A stretch of 64,000 nucleotides of DNA, from the NCBI RefSeq assembly GCF_001612805.1, contig NZ_BDBD01000027.1, forward strand, positions 124,001-188,000. The letters run 5' to 3'. Source of the DNA: Nocardia coubleae NBRC 108252. Its GTDB lineage: Bacteria; Actinomycetota; Actinomycetes; Mycobacteriales; Mycobacteriaceae. The translations under genes were made by a program, and so were the position numbers. Shown here piece after piece: positions 50,561-58,639 of the stretch (position 1 is its first letter; each line of letters opens with the position of its first letter). The notes beneath the pieces were generated by a model, which did not search any database, was not told where the DNA came from, and saw only the letters and a list, made by a program, of their open reading frames with translations.

Positions 50561-50854
50561 ATGAGGCAGATCAGCTACACCGAAGCCCGCGCGACATTGG
50601 CGAGTGTGCTGGACGCCGCCACCGATGACCTCGAAGAGGTCGTTGTCACACGCGCGGGGCACGACGCGGCCGTCGTCGTTTCGCTACGGGAGTACGAGGC
50701 GCTCAAGGAAACCGCGCATCTACTAGGCACTCCCGCTAATGCACGGCACCTGCAACGCGGGCTGGAGGAGTTCGCGGCGGGTGGCTTCGCTCCGCAGGCG
50801 CGCCTCGATGTTCCCGATGGTGATGCAACCGGTGACTCGGCCGGTGTCGCGTGA
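50561..50854 (+). CDS. yefM: Antitoxin of Phd/YefM family
   Basis: A 97-residue antitoxin. The N-terminal DNA-binding dimer domain shows the classic MRQISYTEARATLASVLDA and AAVVVSLREYEALKETAHLL. The C-terminal part (NARHLQRGLEEFAAGGFAPQ, then an acidic, Ala/Gly-rich tail) would be disordered until it wraps the toxin. It is ~12 residues longer than E. coli YefM. The stop overlaps the toxin start (GTGA). Paired TGTACA palindromes precede it, so autorepression by the YefM-YoeB complex is expected. Confidence 0.92.
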   Translation: MRQISYTEARATLASVLDAATDDLEEVVVTRAGHDAAVVVSLREYEALKETAHLLGTPANARHLQRGLEEFAAGGFAPQARLDVPDGDATGDSAGVA

Positions 50855-51111
50855 AGCTGGAGTTCTTCTCCGAAGCCTGGGCGGACTATGTCTGGACAGT
50901 CGCCAATGACCGTGCTGCCGCTCGCAAGATCAACCGCCTGCTGGACGACATCGCGACCAATGGTCAAGCCGATGGGATCGGCAAGCCGGAGCCACTGCTG
51001 CACAGTCTTTCGGGCTGGTGGTCGCGCCGGATCACGCAGGAACATCGGTTGGTCTATCGGGTCGACGGCGGTGTGATCCGGATCTTGTCGTGCCGTCATC
51101 ACTACGAATAA
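50851..51111 (+). CDS. yoeB: Toxin of Txe/YoeB family (ribosome-dependent RNase)
   Basis: An 86-residue YoeB toxin, an RNase that cleaves mRNA in the ribosomal A site. Conserved elements are KINRLLDDIATNGQADGIGKPEPL (with the catalytic Glu of the G-x-G-K-P-E block), SRRITQEHRLVYRV (Arg and Glu/His) and the C-terminal SCRHHYE with the catalytic His and Tyr. Full length, so it is likely functional and held by the adjacent antitoxin. Translationally coupled to yefM by a 4-bp overlap. Confidence 0.92.
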   Translation: MKLEFFSEAWADYVWTVANDRAAARKINRLLDDIATNGQADGIGKPEPLLHSLSGWWSRRITQEHRLVYRVDGGVIRILSCRHHYE

Positions 51112-51210
51112 CTGCTTGACGGGTGGTTGGCGGTGGCGAACGATGGACGCATGCGGATGCTCATCTACGGCTGTTGACCTTTCTCGCTGTGTAGGCGCCT
51201 GGCGGCGGCG

Positions 51211-52479
51211 GTGAGTCGTGCGCCGGGCAGTGTGCGTGGGCTCGGGGTTCGCGCGGTGCTGTTCAAGGGCTCGCGGGATCTGCTGCCCATCTACGCGCTC
51301 TACGGTGTGCTTTTCGCTGATCACGGGCTCGGGACCGCGCAGATCTCGTTGCTGCTCGCGCTGTGGTCGGTGACGGCGTTCCTGCTCGAGGTGCCCTCCG
51401 GGGCGTGGGCGGACACGGTGTCGCGGCGGGGTCTGCTCGTGTTCAGCGCGGTGCTGCAGGCAGCCGGGTTCACGATCTGGATGGTCGCTCCCTCGTTCGC
51501 CGGGTTCGCGGTGGGGTTCGTCGTGTGGGGGATCGCCGGTGCGCTGGAATCGGGCACGTTCGAGGCGTTGATCTACGACGACCTGGTGGCGCGAGGGGAA
51601 ACCGCCCAGTACGCGCGCATCATGGGCTGGGCGCGGGCCGCGCAGGAGACGACCGTTCTCATCGCGATCGTCGCGGCCGCACCGCTTTTCGCGTGGGGTG
51701 GGTACGGCCTGGTCGGCTGGGTGAGCGTCGGCGTCGGTGTGGTTCACACCGTCACCGCGCTGGCACTGCCCCGTGCGCCGGTGGCCATTTCGGCCACGGA
51801 AGTGGATGCGCTGGAAGACGACCCGACGCCGCCTCCCGGAGTCACCGCACCTCCGGGCGTTGTCGAGGCGGATCGACCGGCACGCGAGCGCTATGTGGCG
51901 ATGCTCCGGACCGGGATCGCCGAGTCGATGCATGTGCGGCGAGTGCGTCGCGGTGTGCTGCTCGGCGCACTTCTCTACGGCGTCACCGCTTTCGACGAAT
52001 ACTTCGGCCTGCTCGCTGTTTCCGGCGGTGCCTCGCCCGCCACCTCCGCCTTGCTCGTCGGCGTGACCGTCGCGGGTTCGCTGGCCGGTTCGCTGTTGGC
52101 GGGTCGCACCGAGTCCGCGCCCGCACGGCTGGTCGGAGTCGCGCTGTTCGTCGCGGGGCTCCTGTTCATCGCCGGTGCGTTGGCTGTCGGCGCCGGACTG
52201 CTGTGGATCGGATTCCTCGGGATCGCCGTGGCGTACGGGATCGACTTCAATGCCGAGGTCGTCGCCGGCGCGCGCCTGCAGGATGCGATCGAAGGGCGCG
52301 CCCGGGCAACGGTCACCTCGGTGGTCGGCTTGCTGTCGGAGGTGGTGGCGTTGGCGGTCTTCGGTGTGGTTGCCGCTGCTACACAGTGGGTTTCGATGTC
52401 TGTGGCGATCGCCGGGTTGGGAGTGGTGTTGTTGGCAGCCGGGCTGGTCGCACCGAGTTGGTTGCCGGGACGGAAATGA
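51211..52479 (+). CDS. MFS transporter
   Basis: A 422-residue major-facilitator transporter with 12 predicted helices and the family signature in the loop after helix 2 (SGAWADTVSRRGLLVFSAVL, the G-x-x-x-D-x-x-x-R-R-x form). A charged cytoplasmic loop (~residues 190-240) splits the two halves. Substrate cannot be inferred; many such proteins export drugs or metabolites. GTG 51211 is used. It is not clearly linked to the toxin-antitoxin genes 100 bp upstream or to the transporter downstream. Confidence 0.8.
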   Translation: MSRAPGSVRGLGVRAVLFKGSRDLLPIYALYGVLFADHGLGTAQISLLLALWSVTAFLLEVPSGAWADTVSRRGLLVFSAVLQAAGFTIWMVAPSFAGFAVGFVVWGIAGALESGTFEALIYDDLVARGETAQYARIMGWARAAQETTVLIAIVAAAPLFAWGGYGLVGWVSVGVGVVHTVTALALPRAPVAISATEVDALEDDPTPPPGVTAPPGVVEADRPARERYVAMLRTGIAESMHVRRVRRGVLLGALLYGVTAFDEYFGLLAVSGGASPATSALLVGVTVAGSLAGSLLAGRTESAPARLVGVALFVAGLLFIAGALAVGAGLLWIGFLGIAVAYGIDFNAEVVAGARLQDAIEGRARATVTSVVGLLSEVVALAVFGVVAAATQWVSMSVAIAGLGVVLLAAGLVAPSWLPGRK

Positions 52480-52572
52480 TCGTTGGCAACCCGGCCGAGT
52501 ACGGATCGCCACCGAGCCGCCGTCGGTTCGCGCATCGGTAGTGTCGAAAGCTACGACGGCGGAAAGGGCGGA

Positions 52573-53523
52573 GTGGTCGGACGCAACGGTCTCGGAGCGA
52601 TCTTCGGGTTCTGCATCGGCGGCGGTGTCGCGGTGCAGGGACGGATCAACGGGGCACTCGGAGCGGAACTCGGCGACGGTGTCGCAGCCGCCACGATCAG
52701 TTTCGGAATCGGCCTGCTGGCTCTGCTGATCGCCTTCGCGGTCAGCCCGACCCTGCGATCGGGCCTCGGCTCGGTCCGCACCGCCACGACTGACGGCAGC
52801 CTGCGCCCCTGGTACCTCCTGGGCGGTGTGTGCGGTGCGTTCTTCGTCGCGAGCCAGGGCCTCACCATCGCCGCCATCGGCGTCACCGCCTTCACCGTCG
52901 CCGTCGTCGCAGGCCAACTCCTCAGCAGCCTCGTCGTCGACCGGGTAGGTCTCGCACCGAACGGCCGGACACCGATCACCTGGTGGCGGGTGCTGGCCGC
53001 CGGCCTCGGCATCATCGGTGTCGTCCTCGCGGCGAGCGGCCGCGACGCCCCCGCCCTCGCCGACACCGGTGTCCCCGACTACCTGCTCATCGCCCTACCT
53101 GCCCTCGCCGGCATCGGCCTGGCCTGGCAGCAGGCGGTCAACGGCCGCGTCGGCGCAGTCGGCGGCCCCTTCCCCGCCACCCTCGTCAACTTCACCGTCG
53201 GCCTGATCGCCCTCTGCCTCTTCGACATCTTCACCCTCCTCACCAAGGGCCTCCCCACCCAATTCCCCACCACCCCCTGGCTCTACCTAGGCGGCCTGAT
53301 CGGCGTAGCCTTCATCGCCCTGGCCGCGATCACCGTCAGCATGATCGGCGTCCTCCTCCTCGGCCTCACCTCGGTAGCAGGCCAACTCGTCGCCGCCCTC
53401 CTCCTCGACACCGCCGACGGCCGCCTGGCGCCGATCGCAGTCCTGAGCTGCGCGATCGTCCTGATCGCGGTGATCATCGCGAGCCGCGCCGCATCGTCAC
53501 CGCCGGAGAATGCGCGCAGCTGA
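52573..53523 (+). CDS. DMT-superfamily (DUF606/YdcZ) transporter
   Basis: A 316-residue membrane protein with ten hydrophobic helices in two similar halves, each opening with a 'QGRINGALGAELGDGVAAATISF' or 'QQAVNGRVGAVGGPFPATLVNF' block. That internal duplication is the hallmark of the DUF606/YdcZ group of the drug/metabolite transporter superfamily. Start GTG 52573 follows GGAAAGGGCGGA; upstream codons give a hydrophilic stretch that is unlikely. Substrate unknown. Confidence 0.82.
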   Translation: MVGRNGLGAIFGFCIGGGVAVQGRINGALGAELGDGVAAATISFGIGLLALLIAFAVSPTLRSGLGSVRTATTDGSLRPWYLLGGVCGAFFVASQGLTIAAIGVTAFTVAVVAGQLLSSLVVDRVGLAPNGRTPITWWRVLAAGLGIIGVVLAASGRDAPALADTGVPDYLLIALPALAGIGLAWQQAVNGRVGAVGGPFPATLVNFTVGLIALCLFDIFTLLTKGLPTQFPTTPWLYLGGLIGVAFIALAAITVSMIGVLLLGLTSVAGQLVAALLLDTADGRLAPIAVLSCAIVLIAVIIASRAASSPPENARS

Positions 53524-53698
53524 CACCACGGCCCGCCAAGGGGCTGTCGCACGCGGGTCATCGACACCCGGCGGAACTTCGTGGCCCGGCGAGCACGTCG
53601 CTGACACATCGGTGAAATGTTAGGTTGCTGGCGAGCGAGCGCGCCGACGGACGATGGCGCGCTCACCCGCGTCGGCGGGTCCGAGCTGGGGGAGTGCA

Positions 53699-55573
53699 GT
53701 GATCGAGCCGTTGTCGCCGACCGAATCACCGGTGATCGGTCGTTATCGGGTGCAGGGTGTGCTCGGGTCGGGCGGGATGGGTCGGGTGGTCCTGGCGACC
53801 GGTCCGGACGGCCGATTCGTCGCCATCAAACAGATCCACGCCCATCTGCTCGACGACCGCGAGTTCCGCGCCCGCTTCGAGCGCGAGGTCGCCATCTCGG
53901 CCCGGGTGTCGGGGGCGTTCACCGCCGCGGTGGTCGACTTCGACACCAAGGCCGAACCACCTTGGCTCGCTTCGCTGTTCATCCCCGGTGTGCCGTTGGA
54001 CAAGGCGGTCCGCGAACTGGGACCGCTGCCGGTTCCGGCGATGCGCACGCTCGCCTCCGGCTTGGCCTCGGCACTGCACTCCATCCACAGCACCGGCCTG
54101 GTACACCGGGACCTCAAGCCCGCCAACGTCATTCTCGCCACCGACGGACCGCGCGTGATCGACTTCGGAATCGCCCAGGCCACCGGAACAGGGGCGCCGC
54201 TCACCGAGGTCGGCGCGGTGGTCGGCTCACCCGCCTATATGTCGCCAGAGCAGGCGATGAGCGAACCGGTGACGTCGGCGAGCGACGTCTTCTCCCTCGG
54301 CTCGATGCTGTGCATGGCCGCCACCGGCAAGAGCCCTTTCGCGGCCAACTCGGCGCCGTACACGCTGTTCAATATCGTGCACAGCGAACCGCAACTCGAG
54401 AATGTGCCGGTCGAGCTTCGTGAGCTGATCGCCGGTTGCCTGCGCAAGGACCCGAAGACCCGGCCGACCCCCGCCCAGATCCTGGACTACCTAGGCGTCC
54501 TGCCGGTCCAGGCGCAGCCGTGGCCCGCTCCGGTCCACGCCCAGATCGCCGAACAGACACGGAATCTCGTCGCCCTCACCTCGGATCCCGAGGCAACACA
54601 GATCATCCCGGCCCACACGCCGATCGCCGCGCCACCTCCAGCGCCCTCGCGTAGACGCCGCCCGGTCCTACTCGGCGGGATAGCCGCAGCCGCTGCTGTT
54701 CTGATCGCGGCCATCACCTTTGTCGTCCTGCGCCCCGGCGACGAACCCGCACCGACACCGACCACGGTCGCCGCCCCGACGAAAACCCTGCCGGCCCTGG
54801 ATGGTCTACGTGGGGTAGACACCTGCGCGTGGGTGATCCAGGCTCTCGGCGCAACGCTCCCCGAAGGAGCCGCCGACAAGGCAGCGACAACGGTCGCCGA
54901 CTGGCGTTGGCTCCCGACCGCGAGCTGGGGTTGCGACGGCAGCTCGGGTGGCGCACGCCTGGCCGTCGAAATCGGCGCGGCGCTGGAAGGTTTCGGCGCA
55001 ACCAGCAAGGTCGCCAACGGGTACGGGGTCGCGCAACGCGGCGAGGACTGCGCCTTCGGCATCGAAGGCGGCGCCGATGGACAACGCTGGGGCATCGTGG
55101 TCGACACCTTCACCCGCACCGACTGCGCCCTCGCCGACCACGCCGTCGACCGGCTCGCCGCCGCGATCGGCGCCCTGTCCGCCGAGCCGGCCGCGGCACA
55201 GTCGCTGTCGTCGGTGGATCCCTGTGCGCTGCTGGACGATCCGACGCTCGGCCGGGCGACCGCCAAATCCGCGCACGTCTGTGAATGGGTGCGCGACAAC
55301 AACACCATCCGGATCACGACGTCGCAACCGCGGCAGCGAGTACTGACCGGCAAGGCAGTCGACCTGGGTGACGGAGTGATCGTCGAGGAAGACAGCATCA
55401 GCGGGGTCGGCGAGCACCGCTGCCAGCGGGTGTACCTGTTCCGCAAGATCGGCGAGACCTACCGCGAGGACGTCGAAGTGCTGGTCAGCAATCCTGCCGA
55501 GAGCGGTGACGAACTGTGCGCGGTGGCAGATCCGCTGATGAAGCAGGCGGTCGGCAGGCTGCCTGCGCGGTAG
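53699..55573 (+). CDS. Receptor-type Ser/Thr protein kinase 1 (catalytically intact)
   Basis: A 624-residue PknB-type kinase. The kinase domain (~residues 14-270) has a complete set: glycine loop GSGGMGRV (24-30), Lys44 (VAIKQI), HRDLKPAN with Asp138 and Lys140, DFG at 155-157 (IDFGIAQ) and SPEQ. One transmembrane helix lies at ~322-345. The extracytoplasmic part (~350-624) contains two similar modules, each with four cysteines (VDTCAWV, WGCD, EDCAF, TDCALAD; then DPCALL, HVCEW, HRCQ, ELCAVAD). GTG 53699 follows GGGGGAG. A TAGGTT at 53621-53626 is a possible -10. It is the first gene of a four-gene operon. Confidence 0.88.
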   Translation: MIEPLSPTESPVIGRYRVQGVLGSGGMGRVVLATGPDGRFVAIKQIHAHLLDDREFRARFEREVAISARVSGAFTAAVVDFDTKAEPPWLASLFIPGVPLDKAVRELGPLPVPAMRTLASGLASALHSIHSTGLVHRDLKPANVILATDGPRVIDFGIAQATGTGAPLTEVGAVVGSPAYMSPEQAMSEPVTSASDVFSLGSMLCMAATGKSPFAANSAPYTLFNIVHSEPQLENVPVELRELIAGCLRKDPKTRPTPAQILDYLGVLPVQAQPWPAPVHAQIAEQTRNLVALTSDPEATQIIPAHTPIAAPPPAPSRRRRPVLLGGIAAAAAVLIAAITFVVLRPGDEPAPTPTTVAAPTKTLPALDGLRGVDTCAWVIQALGATLPEGAADKAATTVADWRWLPTASWGCDGSSGGARLAVEIGAALEGFGATSKVANGYGVAQRGEDCAFGIEGGADGQRWGIVVDTFTRTDCALADHAVDRLAAAIGALSAEPAAAQSLSSVDPCALLDDPTLGRATAKSAHVCEWVRDNNTIRITTSQPRQRVLTGKAVDLGDGVIVEEDSISGVGEHRCQRVYLFRKIGETYREDVEVLVSNPAESGDELCAVADPLMKQAVGRLPAR

Positions 55574-55628
55574 CGGCGGCAAACGCGGGGGTGATAGCTT
55601 CACGGCAGAGTTTCGAAGGGGGATGGGC

Positions 55629-56777
55629 GTGCGCTATCGCTGGGGTGCGGCGCTGTTGTCGCTGTGTCTGCTCACCGCCGCATGCGGTGACCAGGCACCC
55701 GACCACGGCGAATACGCGCTGGTCGCGCAACCGGGCGACTACGACGACGGCCCGAACCGGATGCGTGGCACCCTGGTCGAATCGCTGCGCCTCGGCGAGC
55801 GGGTGATCTTCGCCGACCGCATCGACCCCGAGCTGACCGCGGGCAACGGCGGCGGCCCGCTCGTCGGTGTGCGCGGCGTCGACGATCTGCTCTCGGGCGT
55901 GCAGCGCACCGCTCTCGACCCGTTCGACGTGCTCGCCGGGTTCGGCGTGATCGGTGGCAACGGTCTCAACGACAACGAACTGAAGAACAAATTCCTGTCC
56001 ATCACCCTGCTGTCGCTGCCGGACGAAGCCCAGGCCACCGCGGCCGCGCAGGCGATGGCCGCGGCAGATTTCGGTGCGACTCCCGAGAACGTGCCCATCG
56101 TTCTCACCGAATACCCTGCGGCGCTCGCACATTGGCGACCCGGTGTACCGACGGTCGGTAGCTGGCTGGTGTGGAAGAACCAGGTGATCCGGCTCTACGC
56201 GAAGATCGTCGACCCGAATCCCGAGCAGCTGGCCGACCTGCTCACCCGCACCTATCGTGCCCAGCTGGCCGAACTCGAAACCTTCACGCCCACACCGGCA
56301 GCTGATCTTTCCAACCTGAAGCTCGACCCGGACAAGCTGCTCCCGCGGATCGTGAAAACCGACGACTACTGGCCCGACCGCTGGGATTTCCTCGTGACCG
56401 GCCCACGTGCGTTCGCCCTGCGGAACAACGAACCCCGCACGCGAATGCGCGAACTCGAAGCCAACAAGGTCGACACGATCGCGGTGGCGCACAACAAGTT
56501 CCTGTATCGCACCGCGGACAGCGCATCCGCCGAAAGCTACGCCGAGGTCGAGAAACAGCAGATGCTCACCCGATACCGCGAAACCTCGGGGGTGGCAGGT
56601 CTGCCGGGTATCTCCTGCTACAGCGCGCTTCGGCCCGACCCCGCATCGGTCCCCGCGCGTCGGTTCGCGTGCCTGGTGCGGCACGGCGAATTCGTCGTCC
56701 GTATCAACGGCAATCAGGAAGTCGAGACCCGGCGCCAAGCCGTGGCCCAATACGCACTGCTCGGTGGTTCGTGGTGA
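55629..56777 (+). CDS. Lipoprotein of unknown function within the kinase operon (DUF7373-like)
   Basis: A 382-residue predicted lipoprotein. The signal peptide ends in a strong lipobox (LLTAAC, Cys about residue 18), followed by a soluble ~360-residue exported domain that shows no catalytic motif (LVGVRGVDDLLSGVQRTALD, FLSITLLSLPDEAQATAAAQ). I associate it with a Nocardia/Rhodococcus lipoprotein family (DUF7373) from memory. GTG 55629 is preferred over ATG 55623 because the AAGGGGG site is at the right distance. It overlaps the second kinase gene. It is positioned to bind the kinase ectodomains outside the membrane (inference). Confidence 0.72.
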   Translation: MRYRWGAALLSLCLLTAACGDQAPDHGEYALVAQPGDYDDGPNRMRGTLVESLRLGERVIFADRIDPELTAGNGGGPLVGVRGVDDLLSGVQRTALDPFDVLAGFGVIGGNGLNDNELKNKFLSITLLSLPDEAQATAAAQAMAAADFGATPENVPIVLTEYPAALAHWRPGVPTVGSWLVWKNQVIRLYAKIVDPNPEQLADLLTRTYRAQLAELETFTPTPAADLSNLKLDPDKLLPRIVKTDDYWPDRWDFLVTGPRAFALRNNEPRTRMRELEANKVDTIAVAHNKFLYRTADSASAESYAEVEKQQMLTRYRETSGVAGLPGISCYSALRPDPASVPARRFACLVRHGEFVVRINGNQEVETRRQAVAQYALLGGSW

Positions 56778-58639
56778 GTGAAGCGCGCATGACATCGCTG
56801 GGGCCACGTGATCCCGCGCAGCTCGGCCGCTACCGGCTGCTGGCCGTGCTCGGCCGGGGTGGCATGGGCCAAGTGCTGCTCGGGCAGGCACCGGACGGCC
56901 GACTGGTCGCGGTGAAACAGATCCATCAGCAGTTCACCGGCAACCCGGAGTTCCGCGCCAGGTTCCGGCGGGAGGTGCTCGCGTCCCAGCAGGTCACCGG
57001 TGCGTACACCGCGGGCGTGATCGACCACGACGCGGAGTCCGAAACGCCCTGGCTCGCTTCGGAGTACATCGCGGGACCGGCACTGCAGGACATGGTCGCC
57101 GAGTTCGGCCCCCTGACGGTGAGCGGTCTGAAACTGCTGGCCACGGGCCTGGCGATGGCCTTGCTCGAAATCCACCGCACCGGTCTGGTGCACCGGGACC
57201 TGACGCCGAGCAATGTCCTGCTGACCAATGACGGTCCACGGGTGATCGACTTCGGCATCGCCCGCGCCGTTGAAGACGACGTCACCCTCACCGCCACCGG
57301 CGCCGTGATCGGCTCGCCCGCGTACATGTCGCCCGAGCAGGCCGAATGCCGCACGCTCACAGCGGCTTCCGATGTCTTCGCCGTCGGTGCGATCCTGGCG
57401 ATGGCGGCTACCGGCACGAGCCCCTTCGCGGCGGCGTCAACACCGCAGGTCCTCTACAACGTCCTCTACAGCACGCCGGACACCACCGCTATCCCCGGAC
57501 CGATCCGTTCGCTGGTCGACGCGTGTCTCGCCAAGGACCCGGCCGCGCGACCCACTCCCGAGCAGTTGCTCGACGCCGCGGCCCGCATCGACGCCGAACC
57601 CGTGTGGCCGGTGCGTATTCGTCGCCGCATCGCCGATCACCAGGCGGAGGCGGCGGCGTGGGCCAACGGAACCGCGTCGGCGGCGATCGTCGAGGAGTCG
57701 CGACCCGATCGGAAGCTGCCGCGCCTGGCAGCGGCGGCGGCAGTGGTGTCGGTATTGGTCCTCGGCTGCATCGCACTGGTCGGCATCGGCCGGGACGGCA
57801 CCGCGATCGCGATGGACGACCCGCCGCTGGCGCTGACCGAGGAGGAGACCCGGCGCCTCGACATCTGCGCGCTTCTGACACCGCAGGTGATCGGCGAACT
57901 CGGTACCTCCGTCAGCGGGGTGGAAGGGTCCAGCCCCTCCGATTGCCGGTCCACGTATCGCGATCCCGCCGGTCGCGAGATCAACATCTCGCTCGACACA
58001 ACCCGGCCCGATTACGCCAACGACCCGCCGCTCGGGCAGACCATCAACTGGATGCCGGTGCTCGGCGACGAGCGGGAGTCCGCCTTCTGCCGTCGTTCGG
58101 TCAAGGAGCAGAGCGGCAGGCAGACGGTTCTCTCGGTCACCGCGAGCGTGCCGGGCGGTGACGGGTGTCCGGTGGCCGAGCGAGCTCTCGCTGCCATCGT
58201 CCGGCGCCTGTCGGTCGATCCTCCGCTGCGCGACTACCCCGACAACTCGATCCTCGCCCTCGACCCGTGTGCCCTCGTCGATATGGCGGCTGTCCGTGCC
58301 GCGGTAGGCGATTCCGAGCGATCCCGCGCGCCACACAGCTGCAATTTCTGGGGCACCGACGGCTCCCTCTATCTCGACCTCACCGAAAAGACCCGACCTG
58401 ACAGTGTTCGGACCGGCAACGCCCACCCGACGACCAGGACGATCGGCGGTCGCACGGTCTACGTCGGCCGTGACGACGCCACCGTGTGTGATCTTCTGGT
58501 CATGACGCGGCCGAGCCACGACGACCTGGCCGAGCAGATATCCGTGACATACCACGCCGCGTCTTCATCCCCTGCCGGCCCCTGCGCCCTCGCCACCCCC
58601 GTACTCGAATTCGTCCTCCAGAAGTTGCCTCCCTCATGA
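56774..58639 (+). CDS. Receptor-type Ser/Thr protein kinase 2
   Basis: A 621-residue kinase with the same plan as kinase 1: glycine loop GRGGMGQV, Lys48 (VAVKQI), HRDLTPSN with Asp142 and Thr144 in place of the usual Lys, DFG at 159-161 and SPEQ. A transmembrane helix lies at ~317-339 (LAAAAAVVSVLVLGCIALVG). The ectodomain again has two four-cysteine modules (LDICALL, SDCRS, AFCRRS, DGCPVAE; then DPCALV, HSCNF, TVCDLL, GPCALA). The HRDLT variant is common in actinobacterial kinases, so activity is expected. GTG 56774 overlaps the lipoprotein stop; ATG 56789 is possible. Confidence 0.86.
   Translation: MSEARMTSLGPRDPAQLGRYRLLAVLGRGGMGQVLLGQAPDGRLVAVKQIHQQFTGNPEFRARFRREVLASQQVTGAYTAGVIDHDAESETPWLASEYIAGPALQDMVAEFGPLTVSGLKLLATGLAMALLEIHRTGLVHRDLTPSNVLLTNDGPRVIDFGIARAVEDDVTLTATGAVIGSPAYMSPEQAECRTLTAASDVFAVGAILAMAATGTSPFAAASTPQVLYNVLYSTPDTTAIPGPIRSLVDACLAKDPAARPTPEQLLDAAARIDAEPVWPVRIRRRIADHQAEAAAWANGTASAAIVEESRPDRKLPRLAAAAAVVSVLVLGCIALVGIGRDGTAIAMDDPPLALTEEETRRLDICALLTPQVIGELGTSVSGVEGSSPSDCRSTYRDPAGREINISLDTTRPDYANDPPLGQTINWMPVLGDERESAFCRRSVKEQSGRQTVLSVTASVPGGDGCPVAERALAAIVRRLSVDPPLRDYPDNSILALDPCALVDMAAVRAAVGDSERSRAPHSCNFWGTDGSLYLDLTEKTRPDSVRTGNAHPTTRTIGGRTVYVGRDDATVCDLLVMTRPSHDDLAEQISVTYHAASSSPAGPCALATPVLEFVLQKLPPS

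Noticed and set aside
57191..57214. HRDLT in kinase 2 as a sign of an inactive kinase
   Set aside because: The catalytic Asp, DFG and VAVK lysine are all intact, and HRDLT variants are frequent among active-looking actinobacterial kinases.
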